This document shows, piece by piece, positions 9,779-18,812 of a stretch of DNA of 64,000 nucleotides. The position numbers were made by a program, and so were the translations under genes. Every line of letters starts with the position of its first letter. Position 1 is the first letter of the stretch. Location of the stretch: contig CAZKEL010000002.1 of NCBI GenBank assembly GCA_964551815.1, forward strand, positions 23,044 through 87,043. The letters are read 5' to 3'. The notes beneath the pieces are model-generated. The model searched no databases and was not told the DNA's origin. It worked only from the letters and a program-made list of their open reading frames with translations. This DNA comes from D37C17 sp964551815. GTDB taxonomy: Bacteria; Fidelibacterota; Marinisomatia; SCGC-AAA003-L08; D37C17.

Positions 9779-10882
9779 TTAATCACCTTTGATATAGTTT
9801 GTTTGGTTAAACTCTGACTCAAAAAATCCAAAAGGAATTAAGAAATGATTTGGATATTTTGCTTTTATATTAATCAAGCCTATTGATTTGATTTTTTCTG
9901 GGCTGCAATAAATTTTTGTAAGATAATAATACTTCTTTTCTATACTTCCCCATTGCCTTTTAAATTCATATACTCCATCGTTTCTGCTAGCAGAAGACTG
10001 CCAATTAAAATATTTAATCTTTTTCTTCTCTGCAATTTTTATGATTTCATCAATGAGAATATAGTTTGGTTTAAATTTGGAATATTGCTTATCGAAACTG
10101 AGCATATACACATCCATGGTAAAATTATTATTTATAAATATTCCACCTGCAATTATTTTGTCTTCTTTATAGATAGAAATAAAATTTCCATTTCCACTTT
10201 TGTTTATCATTTTAAAAATTTTATTTAATAACTCTTTTTTTAAAGGGGTTATTCCTAATTCATGATGTCTTTTATTATGAATTTTAACCCATTTAGAAAA
10301 AGTATCAACGTCTTTGGAATAGGTAATCTCTAATTTATTATTTTTTGCTTTATTAATATTATTTCTAACACCATGTGATCGTGTTGATGGTTTTGTCAAA
10401 TCTATTATTTGGGTAAAATTTTCTAACTCAAAATCCGGGGTGAATACTTCTTTATATTGGGTATAATCTTCAGTAATAGGATTAGTTATGGTGCTGAAAA
10501 GAATACAATTATATCTAACAGCTAATTTATCAATATGGTTAATTAATTTTTTATATATAATTTTCTTTTTATTTTGAGAAAGGAAATCAGAACTGAAAAT
10601 TCCACCTAATGGACCGGGGTGTGGAATTGAGGTTAAGATATTTCCCTCTCCTTCTTCAAATAAATATAATGGGATACCTGCTATATCCTTTCCATTTTCT
10701 TCAAACAAAAGAAAAAGAGGTTTATCAGGTCCCTCATTCTTAATTACTCTTGCCCAATCTGAACTTTGTTGAATAAAAGAATCGGAGCAATTGTTTAACA
10801 AAGTATCATACCTTTGTACTAATTTCTTCTCATGGAGGAAAATCTCATGAATGATAGTATTCTTTTTTTCTTCTTTAATCAA
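9779..10882 (-). CDS. FemAB-like / GNAT-fold acyl- or aminoacyltransferase
   Basis: This 367-residue protein has the features of the FemAB/BioF2-like branch of the GNAT superfamily: an N-terminal half with QQSSDWARV and a C-terminal half with AGGIFI, then YMLSF and YFNWQSS near the end. Family members transfer amino acids from tRNA to peptidoglycan, or acyl groups to amino sugars. Next to two amino-sugar pathways the likely role is N-acylation of an aminosugar on the glycan. The start is a TTG that overlaps the TGA of the aminotransferase gene (TTGA). There is no good ribosome site, so translation is probably coupled. The exact acyl donor is unknown. Confidence 0.75.
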   Translation of the reverse strand: MIKEEKKNTIIHEIFLHEKKLVQRYDTLLNNCSDSFIQQSSDWARVIKNEGPDKPLFLLFEENGKDIAGIPLYLFEEGEGNILTSIPHPGPLGGIFSSDFLSQNKKKIIYKKLINHIDKLAVRYNCILFSTITNPITEDYTQYKEVFTPDFELENFTQIIDLTKPSTRSHGVRNNINKAKNNKLEITYSKDVDTFSKWVKIHNKRHHELGITPLKKELLNKIFKMINKSGNGNFISIYKEDKIIAGGIFINNNFTMDVYMLSFDKQYSKFKPNYILIDEIIKIAEKKKIKYFNWQSSASRNDGVYEFKRQWGSIEKKYYYLTKIYCSPEKIKSIGLINIKAKYPNHFLIPFGFFESEFNQTNYIKGD

Positions 10883-11976
10883 ATATAGGAATTGACTTTT
10901 TCAATAATGTAGTCAATTTGACCAGTAGAGAGTTCAGGATATAAAGGCAGTGTAATTATGGAGTCAGCTAATTTTTCAGCTACAGGAAAGTCACCTTCTT
11001 TATACTTCAAATACAAGAGAGACTTTTGTAGGTGACAGGGGATGGGATAATGTTTGCCAATTTGAATGCCACAGCTTATTAAATAATTTTCTAAACGGGT
11101 TTTATTTTCTGTTGCAAATACAAATAAATGAAAAACTGATTGAATATTATCAGGTTGTTTTTGAAATTGGATTCTTCTGTTTCTAATTTCATTTAAATAT
11201 CTTTTTGCAATCTCAATTCTTTTTTTATTCCAATCTGGTAAATATTTTAGTTTAACACTAAGTGCTGCAGCTTCAAGTCCCCCCATTCTGTAGTTATATC
11301 CAATTTTTTCATGGTAATATTTTTGTATTGACCCTTGATTTCTTAAACATTTTAAAGGGGAGGTAAACTTTTCATCATTAAAAACAATTGCTCCCCCTTC
11401 GCCCGGAGCACCAAGATTTTTTCCCGGATAAAAACTAAATCCAGATAAAAAAGTATTTACACCTAACGGTTGGTTTCCATACTTGGCACCATGCGCCTGA
11501 GCCGCATCCTCCAATAGCAGAAGACCATGATCATCAGCTATTTTTTGTACTTTTTGCCGATTATAGGGTTGCCCATATAAACACACCCCTACAATTGCTT
11601 TTGTCTTATTGGTAATTTTTTCTTCAATTTTATCCGCATCAATTTGCCAGGTTTTAGAATCACAATCAACAAAGACAGGTACAGCTCCCTGATAAATTAT
11701 CCCCCAGGTTGTAGCAATAAAAGTATTCACCGGTACGATCACTTCATCTCCGGGACCAATATCAGAGACTATCATCATCAAGTGTAAGGCTGAGGTTCCG
11801 CTATTTACAGCTACACAATATTTGGCACCTGTAAACTCTGCAAATTCTTGCTCAAACTTATCTATAAATTCACTTGAGGAAAAGGCAGATTTTTGAAAGA
11901 CTTGTTCAAACTCAGCAAAAATTTCCTTCTTTATTGGTAGATTCTGTTGTTTTAAATCAAGAAAGGGAATTTTCAT
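10879..11976 (-). CDS. DegT/DnrJ/EryC1/StrS aminotransferase, 3-amino-sugar type
   Basis: This is a PLP aminotransferase of 365 residues. The Schiff-base lysine is K186 in SFYPGKN, the PLP-nitrogen aspartate is D157 in LLEDAAQ, and NLGAPGEGGA follows. The beginning MKIPFLDLKQQN is typical of WbpE/WlbC and QdtB/FdtB enzymes, which aminate C3 of a nucleotide sugar. The two genes upstream encode a Gfo/Idh dehydrogenase and a hexapeptide acyltransferase, the trio found in wbpB-D-E and wlb loci that make diacetamido uronic acids. The ATG start overlaps the oxidoreductase gene by 20 bases. Sugar identity is inferred, not shown. Confidence 0.9.
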   Translation of the reverse strand: MKIPFLDLKQQNLPIKKEIFAEFEQVFQKSAFSSSEFIDKFEQEFAEFTGAKYCVAVNSGTSALHLMMIVSDIGPGDEVIVPVNTFIATTWGIIYQGAVPVFVDCDSKTWQIDADKIEEKITNKTKAIVGVCLYGQPYNRQKVQKIADDHGLLLLEDAAQAHGAKYGNQPLGVNTFLSGFSFYPGKNLGAPGEGGAIVFNDEKFTSPLKCLRNQGSIQKYYHEKIGYNYRMGGLEAAALSVKLKYLPDWNKKRIEIAKRYLNEIRNRRIQFQKQPDNIQSVFHLFVFATENKTRLENYLISCGIQIGKHYPIPCHLQKSLLYLKYKEGDFPVAEKLADSIITLPLYPELSTGQIDYIIEKVNSYI

Positions 11977-12979
11977 TAATATTAACCGGGCTTCCGCCTC
12001 TCTTCATGGATTTTTCTGCACTTTCTAAAATTTTAATTATTTCCAAAGCATCTGTTGCTGAAACTATGGGTGAAGCATTTTTATTTATTGATTCTGCGAA
12101 ATTCTCTACCACATTGCATAATGCTTCTGTTTGAGGTAAAAAAGGTATATTCACATCTCCAGATCTGTACCCATATTTCATTTTATTAATGGCAGCATCA
12201 TCTAATACTTCTACTCCCTTATCATATAATTTAAGTTTTTCCGTAGGCTCTATATCATCGTATAACAGCATTTTCTTATCACCGCCAATTAATATTTGCC
12301 TTACTTTAACCGGTGATAGCCAATTCACATTTATATGGGTATAAAAATTTGAATTAAATTCCAGACTTAATGAGGCCATATTAACAGGGTGATTATTTAT
12401 ACAGGAATTCCCCGTTGCTGAAACACGGATTGGAAATTCATTAAATAAGTAAATGATTATGGAAAGATCATGAATTGCTAAATCCCAAAGGACATTTGAA
12501 TCAAATTGAAACAACCCTAAATTTATTCTGGTTGAGTCAAAATAAAAAATCTCACCAAGGATATCTGAATTTATAATTTCCTTGATTTTTTTCACTGCTT
12601 CCGTAAATGGAAAAGTATGATCTACAAATAAAATTAATTCTTTTGAATCAGCAAGTTCAATAAGCTCTATACAATTTTCGGAAGAATCTGCTAAAGGTTT
12701 CTCAACCAACACATGCTTCCCAGATTCTAGACATGCTTTTACTAACTCATAATGGGTGGAGATTGGGGTTGCAATAACTACAGCATCAATATTTGAATCC
12801 TTTAATATATCAGAAAAGGATTTATTAACTGAAATATTTGGATAAATTTTTTGTAGTTGGAACGTCTTTTGAGGATCAATATCAAATACTGCCTCCACTT
12901 TAAAATGTATTGAATAAATTAAATTTCGTACTAAATTGGGGCCCCAATATCCATATCCAATAACAGCAACCTTTATCAT
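11957..12979 (-). CDS. Gfo/Idh/MocA family oxidoreductase (WbpB/WlbA-like)
   Basis: This NAD(P)-dependent sugar dehydrogenase has 340 residues. The dinucleotide-binding motif GYGYWG is at residues 8-13, and the family signature EKPLA at 93-97. A later segment WDLAIHDLS carries an H-D pair of the sort found at Gfo/Idh active sites. With the neighbouring C3 aminotransferase and hexapeptide N-acetyltransferase it fits the oxidation of C3 of a UDP-N-acetyl uronic acid (the WbpB/WlbA reaction). The ATG overlaps the TGA of the upstream acyltransferase gene by 4 bases. Confidence 0.85.
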   Translation of the reverse strand: MIKVAVIGYGYWGPNLVRNLIYSIHFKVEAVFDIDPQKTFQLQKIYPNISVNKSFSDILKDSNIDAVVIATPISTHYELVKACLESGKHVLVEKPLADSSENCIELIELADSKELILFVDHTFPFTEAVKKIKEIINSDILGEIFYFDSTRINLGLFQFDSNVLWDLAIHDLSIIIYLFNEFPIRVSATGNSCINNHPVNMASLSLEFNSNFYTHINVNWLSPVKVRQILIGGDKKMLLYDDIEPTEKLKLYDKGVEVLDDAAINKMKYGYRSGDVNIPFLPQTEALCNVVENFAESINKNASPIVSATDALEIIKILESAEKSMKRGGSPVNINENSLS

Positions 12980-13464
12980 TTTGGTTTATCCTTATTCCTT
13001 ACATCACCTATTATTTTGTTTTCATTACCAATAACAATTTTATAGTCAGGAATATTTTTTGTAATGACGGCTCCTGCTCCTATTAATGCCATGGTTCCAA
13101 TAGTAATTCCACCCATTATTGTAGCATTACTTCCGATTGAAGCACCCTTTTTAATTTTTGTTTTTACTAATTCCCAATCACTTTCATTTTTCATGTTTCC
13201 TGACTCAGAAACTGCTGAAGGAAACAAGTCATTAATAAAAACTACCCCATGACCAATAAATACATTATCCTCTATTTCCACCCCTTCACAAATAAATGAA
13301 TGGGAAGAAATTTTACATTTTTTTCCGATTATTGCATTTTTTTGTATTTCTACAAATGGACCAACTTGAGTGTATTCTCCAATTGTACATCCATATAGAT
13401 TTACTAATTCACCATGGTAGATGAGTACACTTTCAGCAATTTTACACGAATTTGAAATTGGCAT
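12976..13464 (-). CDS. Left-handed beta-helix (hexapeptide) N-acetyltransferase
   Basis: This small acyltransferase of 162 residues is built almost entirely of hexapeptide turns ([ILV]-G-x4), for example IGEYTQVGPF, IGKKCK, IGHGVVF, IGSNATI and IGAGAVI, which fold as a left-handed parallel beta helix. Such trimers acetylate the amino group of UDP- or dTDP-amino sugars (WbpD, WlbB, FdtC). Together with the following dehydrogenase and aminotransferase genes, N-acetylation of a 3-amino sugar is the likely step. An INDLFPSAVSE loop interrupts the helix near residue 80, as in WlbB-like enzymes. The start is an ATG 7 bases after the upstream stop. Confidence 0.87.
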   Translation of the reverse strand: MPISNSCKIAESVLIYHGELVNLYGCTIGEYTQVGPFVEIQKNAIIGKKCKISSHSFICEGVEIEDNVFIGHGVVFINDLFPSAVSESGNMKNESDWELVKTKIKKGASIGSNATIMGGITIGTMALIGAGAVITKNIPDYKIVIGNENKIIGDVRNKDKPK

Positions 13465-13471
13465 AAATTTT

Positions 13472-14809
13472 TTATTTTTTATAGAGTATTAATTTTTCAA
13501 ATAGTAAACCAAGGGGTAAAAATGCAGCAAAAAATAGTATATATTCTACGGATGTTCTGTAGTAAATAAAATGTTCTGGTGAGGGTGTGAATACAGCATG
13601 GAGCAGAGAAAAGTAGATAAGAATCATTCCGGTTAATACTACCACATATTGCAAGTCTCTCTTATAAATTAAGCAAAGAAATGCCATTAAAAAAAATATT
13701 AAACCAGGTTGGTAAATTTTATTGAAACTACCTATATATAGGTATTTAATAAATTTTGGTAATCCCGGGAAACCATCATTGGGATGAAACATTCGTTTTG
13801 TAAAAAAAGTTGGCCAAGTTTTCAATTGACCAAATAATAATTTTGTTGGAGCATTTTTCAAAATTGCCTTCGCAAACTCAACATCATTCATTTCTTCCCA
13901 AGTAAAAGATTTGATCACCTTTTTATATTTTTTATCCACTGCTCCTCTTAATTCTCTGGCATCTGCTAATAATTCTTTTTCTTTAATCCTGTTATATAGG
14001 GGAGTATCCTCTGCAGAATCTATTAATCCCATTCGTATAGCAGCTAAATTAATATTTTGTCCCTGTACCCAGAACAAGGTTTCTTCAAAAATATTGGATT
14101 CTATTCCATAAACTTTATCAAGGTTTAAAGAATCCTTATACTCTCTCCAAACCAAATTAAAAGAGGAATGAAAGAACAAAATAATGATCATAGCTAAAAC
14201 TGATTTCTTGTTCCATTTTTTGAAAATATAAATTGTTATAATTATTGGTATAACCCCAAACATCCAGGATGGTTTTAATACTAAAGCCAATCCGCTGCAG
14301 ATTCCTGTAACATATACATTTACATTCTTCAAAATGTCTTTGTTATTCCAGGAATTATATAGTTGAACAGCAAAATAAAAGGTCAGTGCAATTAATACAC
14401 CCAATAGTTGTTGGGGTAGTAATTTTGAACTATACACTAATAAATTGGGATTAATACCAATTAACAGACTCAAAATAAATGAAATCATCTTGGTACTTTG
14501 GAAAATTAAGAATAATCTGAATAATAATATGATAGTGAGAGAATGAAATACCATCTGAAAAAATATAACAAGATTTTCCCAGCTTTCTGGACAAATGATT
14601 CTGCATATCTTGATAAACAAAGGATATAGAAATGGTCTGATTTCATTTGCAGGATTGGAAAAATCTTTACCAACTTTTATATATTCCCAAGTATCAGGTG
14701 AATAGTATGCTGTAAAATTCGGGTTTGACCACCATGTAAATAAAAAGACAATGATAAATAGAATCAGAGCATATCCGTCAATTGGAAAAGGAAAATTTCT
14801 TCTTATCAT
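13472..14809 (-). CDS. Multi-pass membrane protein, probable GT-C glycosyltransferase
   Basis: This 445-residue polytopic membrane protein has around nine to eleven hydrophobic helices. After the first helix there is a periplasmic loop with YYSPDTWEYIKVGKDF and then RPFLYPLF. An acidic residue in this loop is the hallmark of GT-C enzymes that use polyprenyl-phosphate sugars (the PMT/ArnT-like group). A transfer to the glycan at the periplasmic side would fit the polyprenyl-phosphate GT2 gene elsewhere in the locus. The ATG overlaps the stop of the glycosyltransferase gene upstream by 4 bases. No family can be named with certainty. Confidence 0.6.
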   Translation of the reverse strand: MIRRNFPFPIDGYALILFIIVFLFTWWSNPNFTAYYSPDTWEYIKVGKDFSNPANEIRPFLYPLFIKICRIICPESWENLVIFFQMVFHSLTIILLFRLFLIFQSTKMISFILSLLIGINPNLLVYSSKLLPQQLLGVLIALTFYFAVQLYNSWNNKDILKNVNVYVTGICSGLALVLKPSWMFGVIPIIITIYIFKKWNKKSVLAMIIILFFHSSFNLVWREYKDSLNLDKVYGIESNIFEETLFWVQGQNINLAAIRMGLIDSAEDTPLYNRIKEKELLADARELRGAVDKKYKKVIKSFTWEEMNDVEFAKAILKNAPTKLLFGQLKTWPTFFTKRMFHPNDGFPGLPKFIKYLYIGSFNKIYQPGLIFFLMAFLCLIYKRDLQYVVVLTGMILIYFSLLHAVFTPSPEHFIYYRTSVEYILFFAAFLPLGLLFEKLILYKK

Positions 14810-15972
14810 CGCACAATCTCATACATTGCTTTAAACTGATTAGCAATTTGGTCAATTGTGTAATAGTCATTCACTTTGTTTAGTGCATTTTGACTTACTT
14901 CATTGACCTCTTTCCCGGGCATTGACAGAACTTTTTGAAGGGTGTTATATGCTGCTTCTACATTCCCGGATTGAAACTGAAAACCGGTTTTATTGTCCTC
15001 AACCATTTCCTTTAATCCCCCTGCATCTGAACAAATCACAGGTACGCCTGCCGCCATCGCTTCTAATACTGAAAGAGGAAATCCTTCCGTAACTGAGGGT
15101 TGGATATAGAAATCTATGCCCGATAAAAATTCCGGGACATCATTTATTTCTCCGATAAAGCTAATAAATTTATTAAGGTTCTTTTCATTCACTTCATTCT
15201 GAAAGTTTGAAAGAAGATCCCCATCACCTGCAATAATTAAATGTATAGTGGGAACGACTAGATGGTGCCTTTCCACCAATTGAAAGAGCAAATCGTACCC
15301 CTTTTGCCATACAATTCTTCCAGTAGATCCAATCAATAATGTATTTTGGGGGAGTTTTAATTGTTTTTTTATTCGATTATGTTTAGGTAGTTGATAAAGT
15401 GAAGGATTAATTCCAGTAGGAATAATATTTATTTCAAACTTACCTTTACTCAAAGTGGATTTATAAGCAGCAATCGAATCAGCAGTAATAATAAATTTTT
15501 TAGAAGGAATTACTGCTTCTATTAATCCAATAAAAAATTGAGTGATTCTTGATAATTTATATTCTCCATGAATAGTCCAAATAATTTTATTTCTAGATAA
15601 TATTGTTGCAATAATCTGACTAATTATTAGACCACTAATATGTAAATGTATAATATCAGTTTTTGATTTTAGCTGAAAGTACCAAAATCTTATAAAATAA
15701 AAATTTAAATAAAATCTTCGAATAAATTTATCAACTCTAAATGGTAAGTAGGAGTTTCTAGCCAAAGTAAATGGTAGAAAATTTATTTTAATATCTTTTT
15801 CTTCGTATTTAGTTTTTAATTCCCCATCATTTGAAATTGTACAAAGTAGTTGATGATTATAATTATTTAATATTGGTGTAGTTACCAAGTTTAGCAAATA
15901 TTTTTGAATACCCCCTACTTTCAGCGTTCCTATAACATGAAGAATTTTAATTGTATGCTCCTTTTTTACCAA
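14806..15972 (-). CDS. Glycosyltransferase family 4
   Basis: This is a 388-residue GT-B glycosyltransferase. The N-terminal domain has IGTLKVGGIQKY (14-25) and IHLHISG, the hinge has GSTGRIVWQKGYD (215-227), and the donor site has the EX7E motif E296 to E304 in TEGFPLSVLEAMAAG. The start is a TTG with a good ribosome site (AGGAG six bases before it), and it overlaps the upstream GT2 gene by 7 bases. It is cytoplasmic and would extend the repeat unit or core. Substrates are unknown. Confidence 0.88.
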   Translation of the reverse strand: MVKKEHTIKILHVIGTLKVGGIQKYLLNLVTTPILNNYNHQLLCTISNDGELKTKYEEKDIKINFLPFTLARNSYLPFRVDKFIRRFYLNFYFIRFWYFQLKSKTDIIHLHISGLIISQIIATILSRNKIIWTIHGEYKLSRITQFFIGLIEAVIPSKKFIITADSIAAYKSTLSKGKFEINIIPTGINPSLYQLPKHNRIKKQLKLPQNTLLIGSTGRIVWQKGYDLLFQLVERHHLVVPTIHLIIAGDGDLLSNFQNEVNEKNLNKFISFIGEINDVPEFLSGIDFYIQPSVTEGFPLSVLEAMAAGVPVICSDAGGLKEMVEDNKTGFQFQSGNVEAAYNTLQKVLSMPGKEVNEVSQNALNKVNDYYTIDQIANQFKAMYEIVR

Positions 15973-16871
15973 ACTCTGCTCCTGATTCGCCGAAGTTTAT
16001 ACCTCCACAAGGGTATTTTTGCTTCTGAAAGAATTGTCTTTAAATTTGGATTTTTGTTCCCAAATTTAATTGCAGTTTCGCTCAATTGAGCAGCTTCCAA
16101 TCTCCGGCCTAATCTTCTTTGTTCTCTGGCAGCTAATTCGTAGGATTTACTTAAACATTTGTTCCTCCTATCTTCAGAATAAAAAAACCTTGGATGATTC
16201 TCTATAATTTTCTCCGCAACTTTATGACGGTTTGCTACCCAATTATCCCCAACTGACCCCCTTCTTAACCGTCTTTCATACAGAATAGAATCAATATACA
16301 TCCCCTGTGCTTCTGATTCAAAAACAGATATCCAGAAATCCCAATCTGCTCCTCCTTTGTATAATTCTTTACAATATCCACCAATTTGGGTAAACAGATT
16401 TTTCTTTATTGGAGAAGTACCAGTAATAGGTAATGTATAAGATAATTTTTCTTCATTAAATTCTTTATTTTCTCGAATATAAAATTTATTATTATCAAAA
16501 TATAGTGACTTCCCTCTAATGTATTCTAATTCAGGATTATTTTTAACATTTTTTGAAATTATTTCAATTGCGTTTTGAGGTAAGCAATCATCAGCATCCA
16601 AATGACAATACCAGTCAGTCTTTGTATTTTCCAATGCCAGAGTTCTGGTAAAATAAGGTCCATGATTTTTATGCAGCTTAATTTTTTTCAAATTGGGATG
16701 ATGAATCTGTGAAAAAATATCTTCAGTTTTTGAATCAAATCCGCCATCTAATATTAATACTGCATTCCAAAACGGGGTTGATTGGGATTGAACAGATTCC
16801 CACGCTTGTCTTAAATACTCACCTTCCCGGAAGCTGGTAATGCCAATTGTAACCAAAGGCACTTTTGTCAT
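15966..16871 (-). CDS. Glycosyltransferase family 2
   Basis: This is a 301-residue inverting GT-A glycosyltransferase. The nucleotide-binding start VTIGITSFREGEYL covers residues 7-20, and the metal-binding DXD is in LDADD (91-95). A later segment with GGADWDFWISV is typical of the acceptor part. The C-terminal 60 residues are basic and rich in arginine, as often seen where these enzymes touch the membrane. The ATG start overlaps the stop of the next upstream gene by 4 bases. Confidence 0.87.
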   Translation of the reverse strand: MTKVPLVTIGITSFREGEYLRQAWESVQSQSTPFWNAVLILDGGFDSKTEDIFSQIHHPNLKKIKLHKNHGPYFTRTLALENTKTDWYCHLDADDCLPQNAIEIISKNVKNNPELEYIRGKSLYFDNNKFYIRENKEFNEEKLSYTLPITGTSPIKKNLFTQIGGYCKELYKGGADWDFWISVFESEAQGMYIDSILYERRLRRGSVGDNWVANRHKVAEKIIENHPRFFYSEDRRNKCLSKSYELAAREQRRLGRRLEAAQLSETAIKFGNKNPNLKTILSEAKIPLWRYKLRRIRSRVW

Positions 16872-17746
16872 GTTGGCATTACTAATAATTTATAAAGCCT
16901 TCGATATAATTTAATGGGAATAGCAAATTCCGGATAAATTCCCGGCAAACGGTGTAAATTTCTAATTATAAAATCATAATCAGTTTTCTTCTTTATTTCA
17001 CCATTATACAATGTATAATTTGCATCCATAATGTTTAGAGTTTTCCCCTTATGAATCATTGAGTTAGATCGCCCTTCCTCTTCGGAATGAATTTTCGGGT
17101 CCTGTTTTAAGTTGTGAAAATTAAAATGGTGATTCTGATGAACAACATTTATTGCTTTTGTAGCATCAATTACCGGGACTCTTCTACGGCGAGCTTTCCA
17201 GATGAGCCAATTATCAAACCCCGGTCGCCCAATAATAAAATCGGGTAAAGTTTTCCATAACCCTTTGTTAAAAACGAAATAATCAATACCTGAGGGAGCA
17301 TGTAACTTCCCCTTTTCAGGTACGGTCTGCCAGAAATTCTTATGAAATGAGCGTGATTGTAAATCTAATTTTTCATGAATGTCCATATCCCAGCGATGTC
17401 CAATGATGAGGTACCTACTCATTTTATTTGCAACAGATTGAACTTCCTCAACAAAATTTTTTGGAAGTATGATGTCTGCATTAATAAAAGTAATAATGGG
17501 AAACTTTGCAATTTTTTCCGCCTGAAAAAATAAATCTGATGCATAGGGAGTCCCTTTTGGGCTGCACCTTACATTGGGTATATAATCTGCATTAACTTCT
17601 TTAGCCATTTCTTTGCTTCCATTAGAATCACCTAATATTACTATTTGGATATCATCAGAAATATAGCGCCAACTTTTAATAGCATTTTCCTGGATATGGA
17701 TGAATATATCCTCAAAATTTTTTGGAGTTGCAAAAATTGTAATCAT
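16868..17746 (-). CDS. Putative GT-A-fold glycosyltransferase
   Basis: This 292-residue soluble protein looks like a divergent GT-A glycosyltransferase. It has an N-terminal alternating beta/alpha pattern, a segment IITFINADIILP in the position of the DXD loop, and later PGFDNWLIWKARR, which resembles the conserved acceptor-side [ED]D-W motif. The usual IVDDGS of GT2 is replaced by IVILGDSNGS. I could not assign it to a specific CAZy family. The ATG follows directly after the stop of a 45-codon reading frame (17747-17884). Confidence 0.65.
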   Translation of the reverse strand: MITIFATPKNFEDIFIHIQENAIKSWRYISDDIQIVILGDSNGSKEMAKEVNADYIPNVRCSPKGTPYASDLFFQAEKIAKFPIITFINADIILPKNFVEEVQSVANKMSRYLIIGHRWDMDIHEKLDLQSRSFHKNFWQTVPEKGKLHAPSGIDYFVFNKGLWKTLPDFIIGRPGFDNWLIWKARRRRVPVIDATKAINVVHQNHHFNFHNLKQDPKIHSEEEGRSNSMIHKGKTLNIMDANYTLYNGEIKKKTDYDFIIRNLHRLPGIYPEFAIPIKLYRRLYKLLVMPT

Positions 17747-17884
17747 TTAATGTATGTTATCAAAACCATTAATGGTCTTTAAGGATTCTGGATTTATCTT
17801 AAAAGAAGGCTTGCAACTAAAGTTGGTATCAGAAAGGAACGTTTGCTGTTGTATCTCGCTGAATAAGTTTGGAAATAAAATCAT
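17747..17884 (-). CDS. Possible small ORF or gene remnant before the GT gene
   Basis: The largest gap between genes in this stretch (17747-17969) holds a 45-codon minus-strand frame starting at an ATG (17884-17882) whose TAA is immediately followed by the ATG of the putative glycosyltransferase. The peptide has no recognisable domain and begins MILFPNLF. It has no convincing ribosome site. It may be a leader that couples translation, the decayed end of an earlier gene, or chance. I saw no terminator or promoter of good quality in the rest of the gap. Confidence 0.2.
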   Translation of the reverse strand: MILFPNLFSEIQQQTFLSDTNFSCKPSFKINPESLKTINGFDNIH

Positions 17885-17969
17885 AGACAGATTAGTATTG
17901 ATTTACACAAAATTCTTTTTACTCCCAAACAATTTGAAAGGTGTCATGTTTAGTGGCTCTTTTGGCAAT

Positions 17970-18806
17970 TTACCCGTGTTTTATTAATTTCAAATATAGA
18001 CTTCCAGAAAACATTTCATTTATATATGGGATATTTTTAAATAACTTACCTTTCCAAACATAATTTATATCCTTTTCAATTAGTTCAATAGATTTAAAAC
18101 TTTTTACAATATTTAGTGCTTTTTTTACAGTCATTTTATTTAGACCTACCTCTAAATCTTTATACTTTTCAAATAAATGAGTTCGATTATGATATACTGA
18201 ATGAACTCTCATCATTATTTTTTCCGAAATAATTAAATGAAGCCATGGAATTTTTCTTTTAAATGTACCTCCCATATGTCTTCCATATGGACTAGCCCAA
18301 GTAGGACCAAATTTGATTAGTATATAACCTTTAGGTTTTGTTAAACGAATTATTTCAGATAAAATAAATTTGGGGTCTTCAAAATGCTCAAATGAATCGT
18401 GAGAAAAAACGTAATCGAATTTATTATCTGGTAATTGATCTGATTTAGTGATCAAAAAATGAAGATTGTGGAGGTTTTTTTTTCTTTTAATTTTACTTAC
18501 TGTATTTTGGCCTTCTAATAAATCAATACCAGTAATTTGTGAATTTGTGAGTTTGGTGGCAAGAGCTAATGAAAACCCTCCTTCTCCGCAACCGAAGTCT
18601 AATATATTTTTATTAGCCAATTGACTTAAATCCTTTAAATTATATGCCCTAAGAAATTTTTCTTCATATTCATTTAAATCTAAGTTTACCTCAACATCAC
18701 GTATTCTTCTAGGTAATGGAGGAAAATAACAACACATGTTTAATATAATTTTCTCATACCATTTTAGTTGATTATACTTTGAGAAGTAATTTTCTTTGGA
18801 TTTCAT
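17970..18806 (-). CDS. Class I SAM-dependent methyltransferase
   Basis: This 278-residue methyltransferase has motif I ILDFGCGEGG at 68-77, an acidic strand end in GIDLL, and a clear FDYVFSHDSFEHF segment (post-I to motif IV) of the type seen in ubiquinone/menaquinone-like methyltransferases. The N-terminal 40 residues have an aromatic, cysteine-containing patch (NMCCYFPPLPRR) that may contact the substrate. Sugar O-methylation is the likely role. It is followed by a gap of about 220 bases before the next gene. Confidence 0.85.
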   Translation of the reverse strand: MKSKENYFSKYNQLKWYEKIILNMCCYFPPLPRRIRDVEVNLDLNEYEEKFLRAYNLKDLSQLANKNILDFGCGEGGFSLALATKLTNSQITGIDLLEGQNTVSKIKRKKNLHNLHFLITKSDQLPDNKFDYVFSHDSFEHFEDPKFILSEIIRLTKPKGYILIKFGPTWASPYGRHMGGTFKRKIPWLHLIISEKIMMRVHSVYHNRTHLFEKYKDLEVGLNKMTVKKALNIVKSFKSIELIEKDINYVWKGKLFKNIPYINEMFSGSLYLKLIKHG

Positions 18807-18812
18807 TAAAAA

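Noticed and set aside
17754..17987. A plus-strand open frame of 77 codons in the gap before the methyltransferase gene
   Set aside because: It has no recognisable family, no ribosome site and runs into the end of the minus-strand methyltransferase gene.
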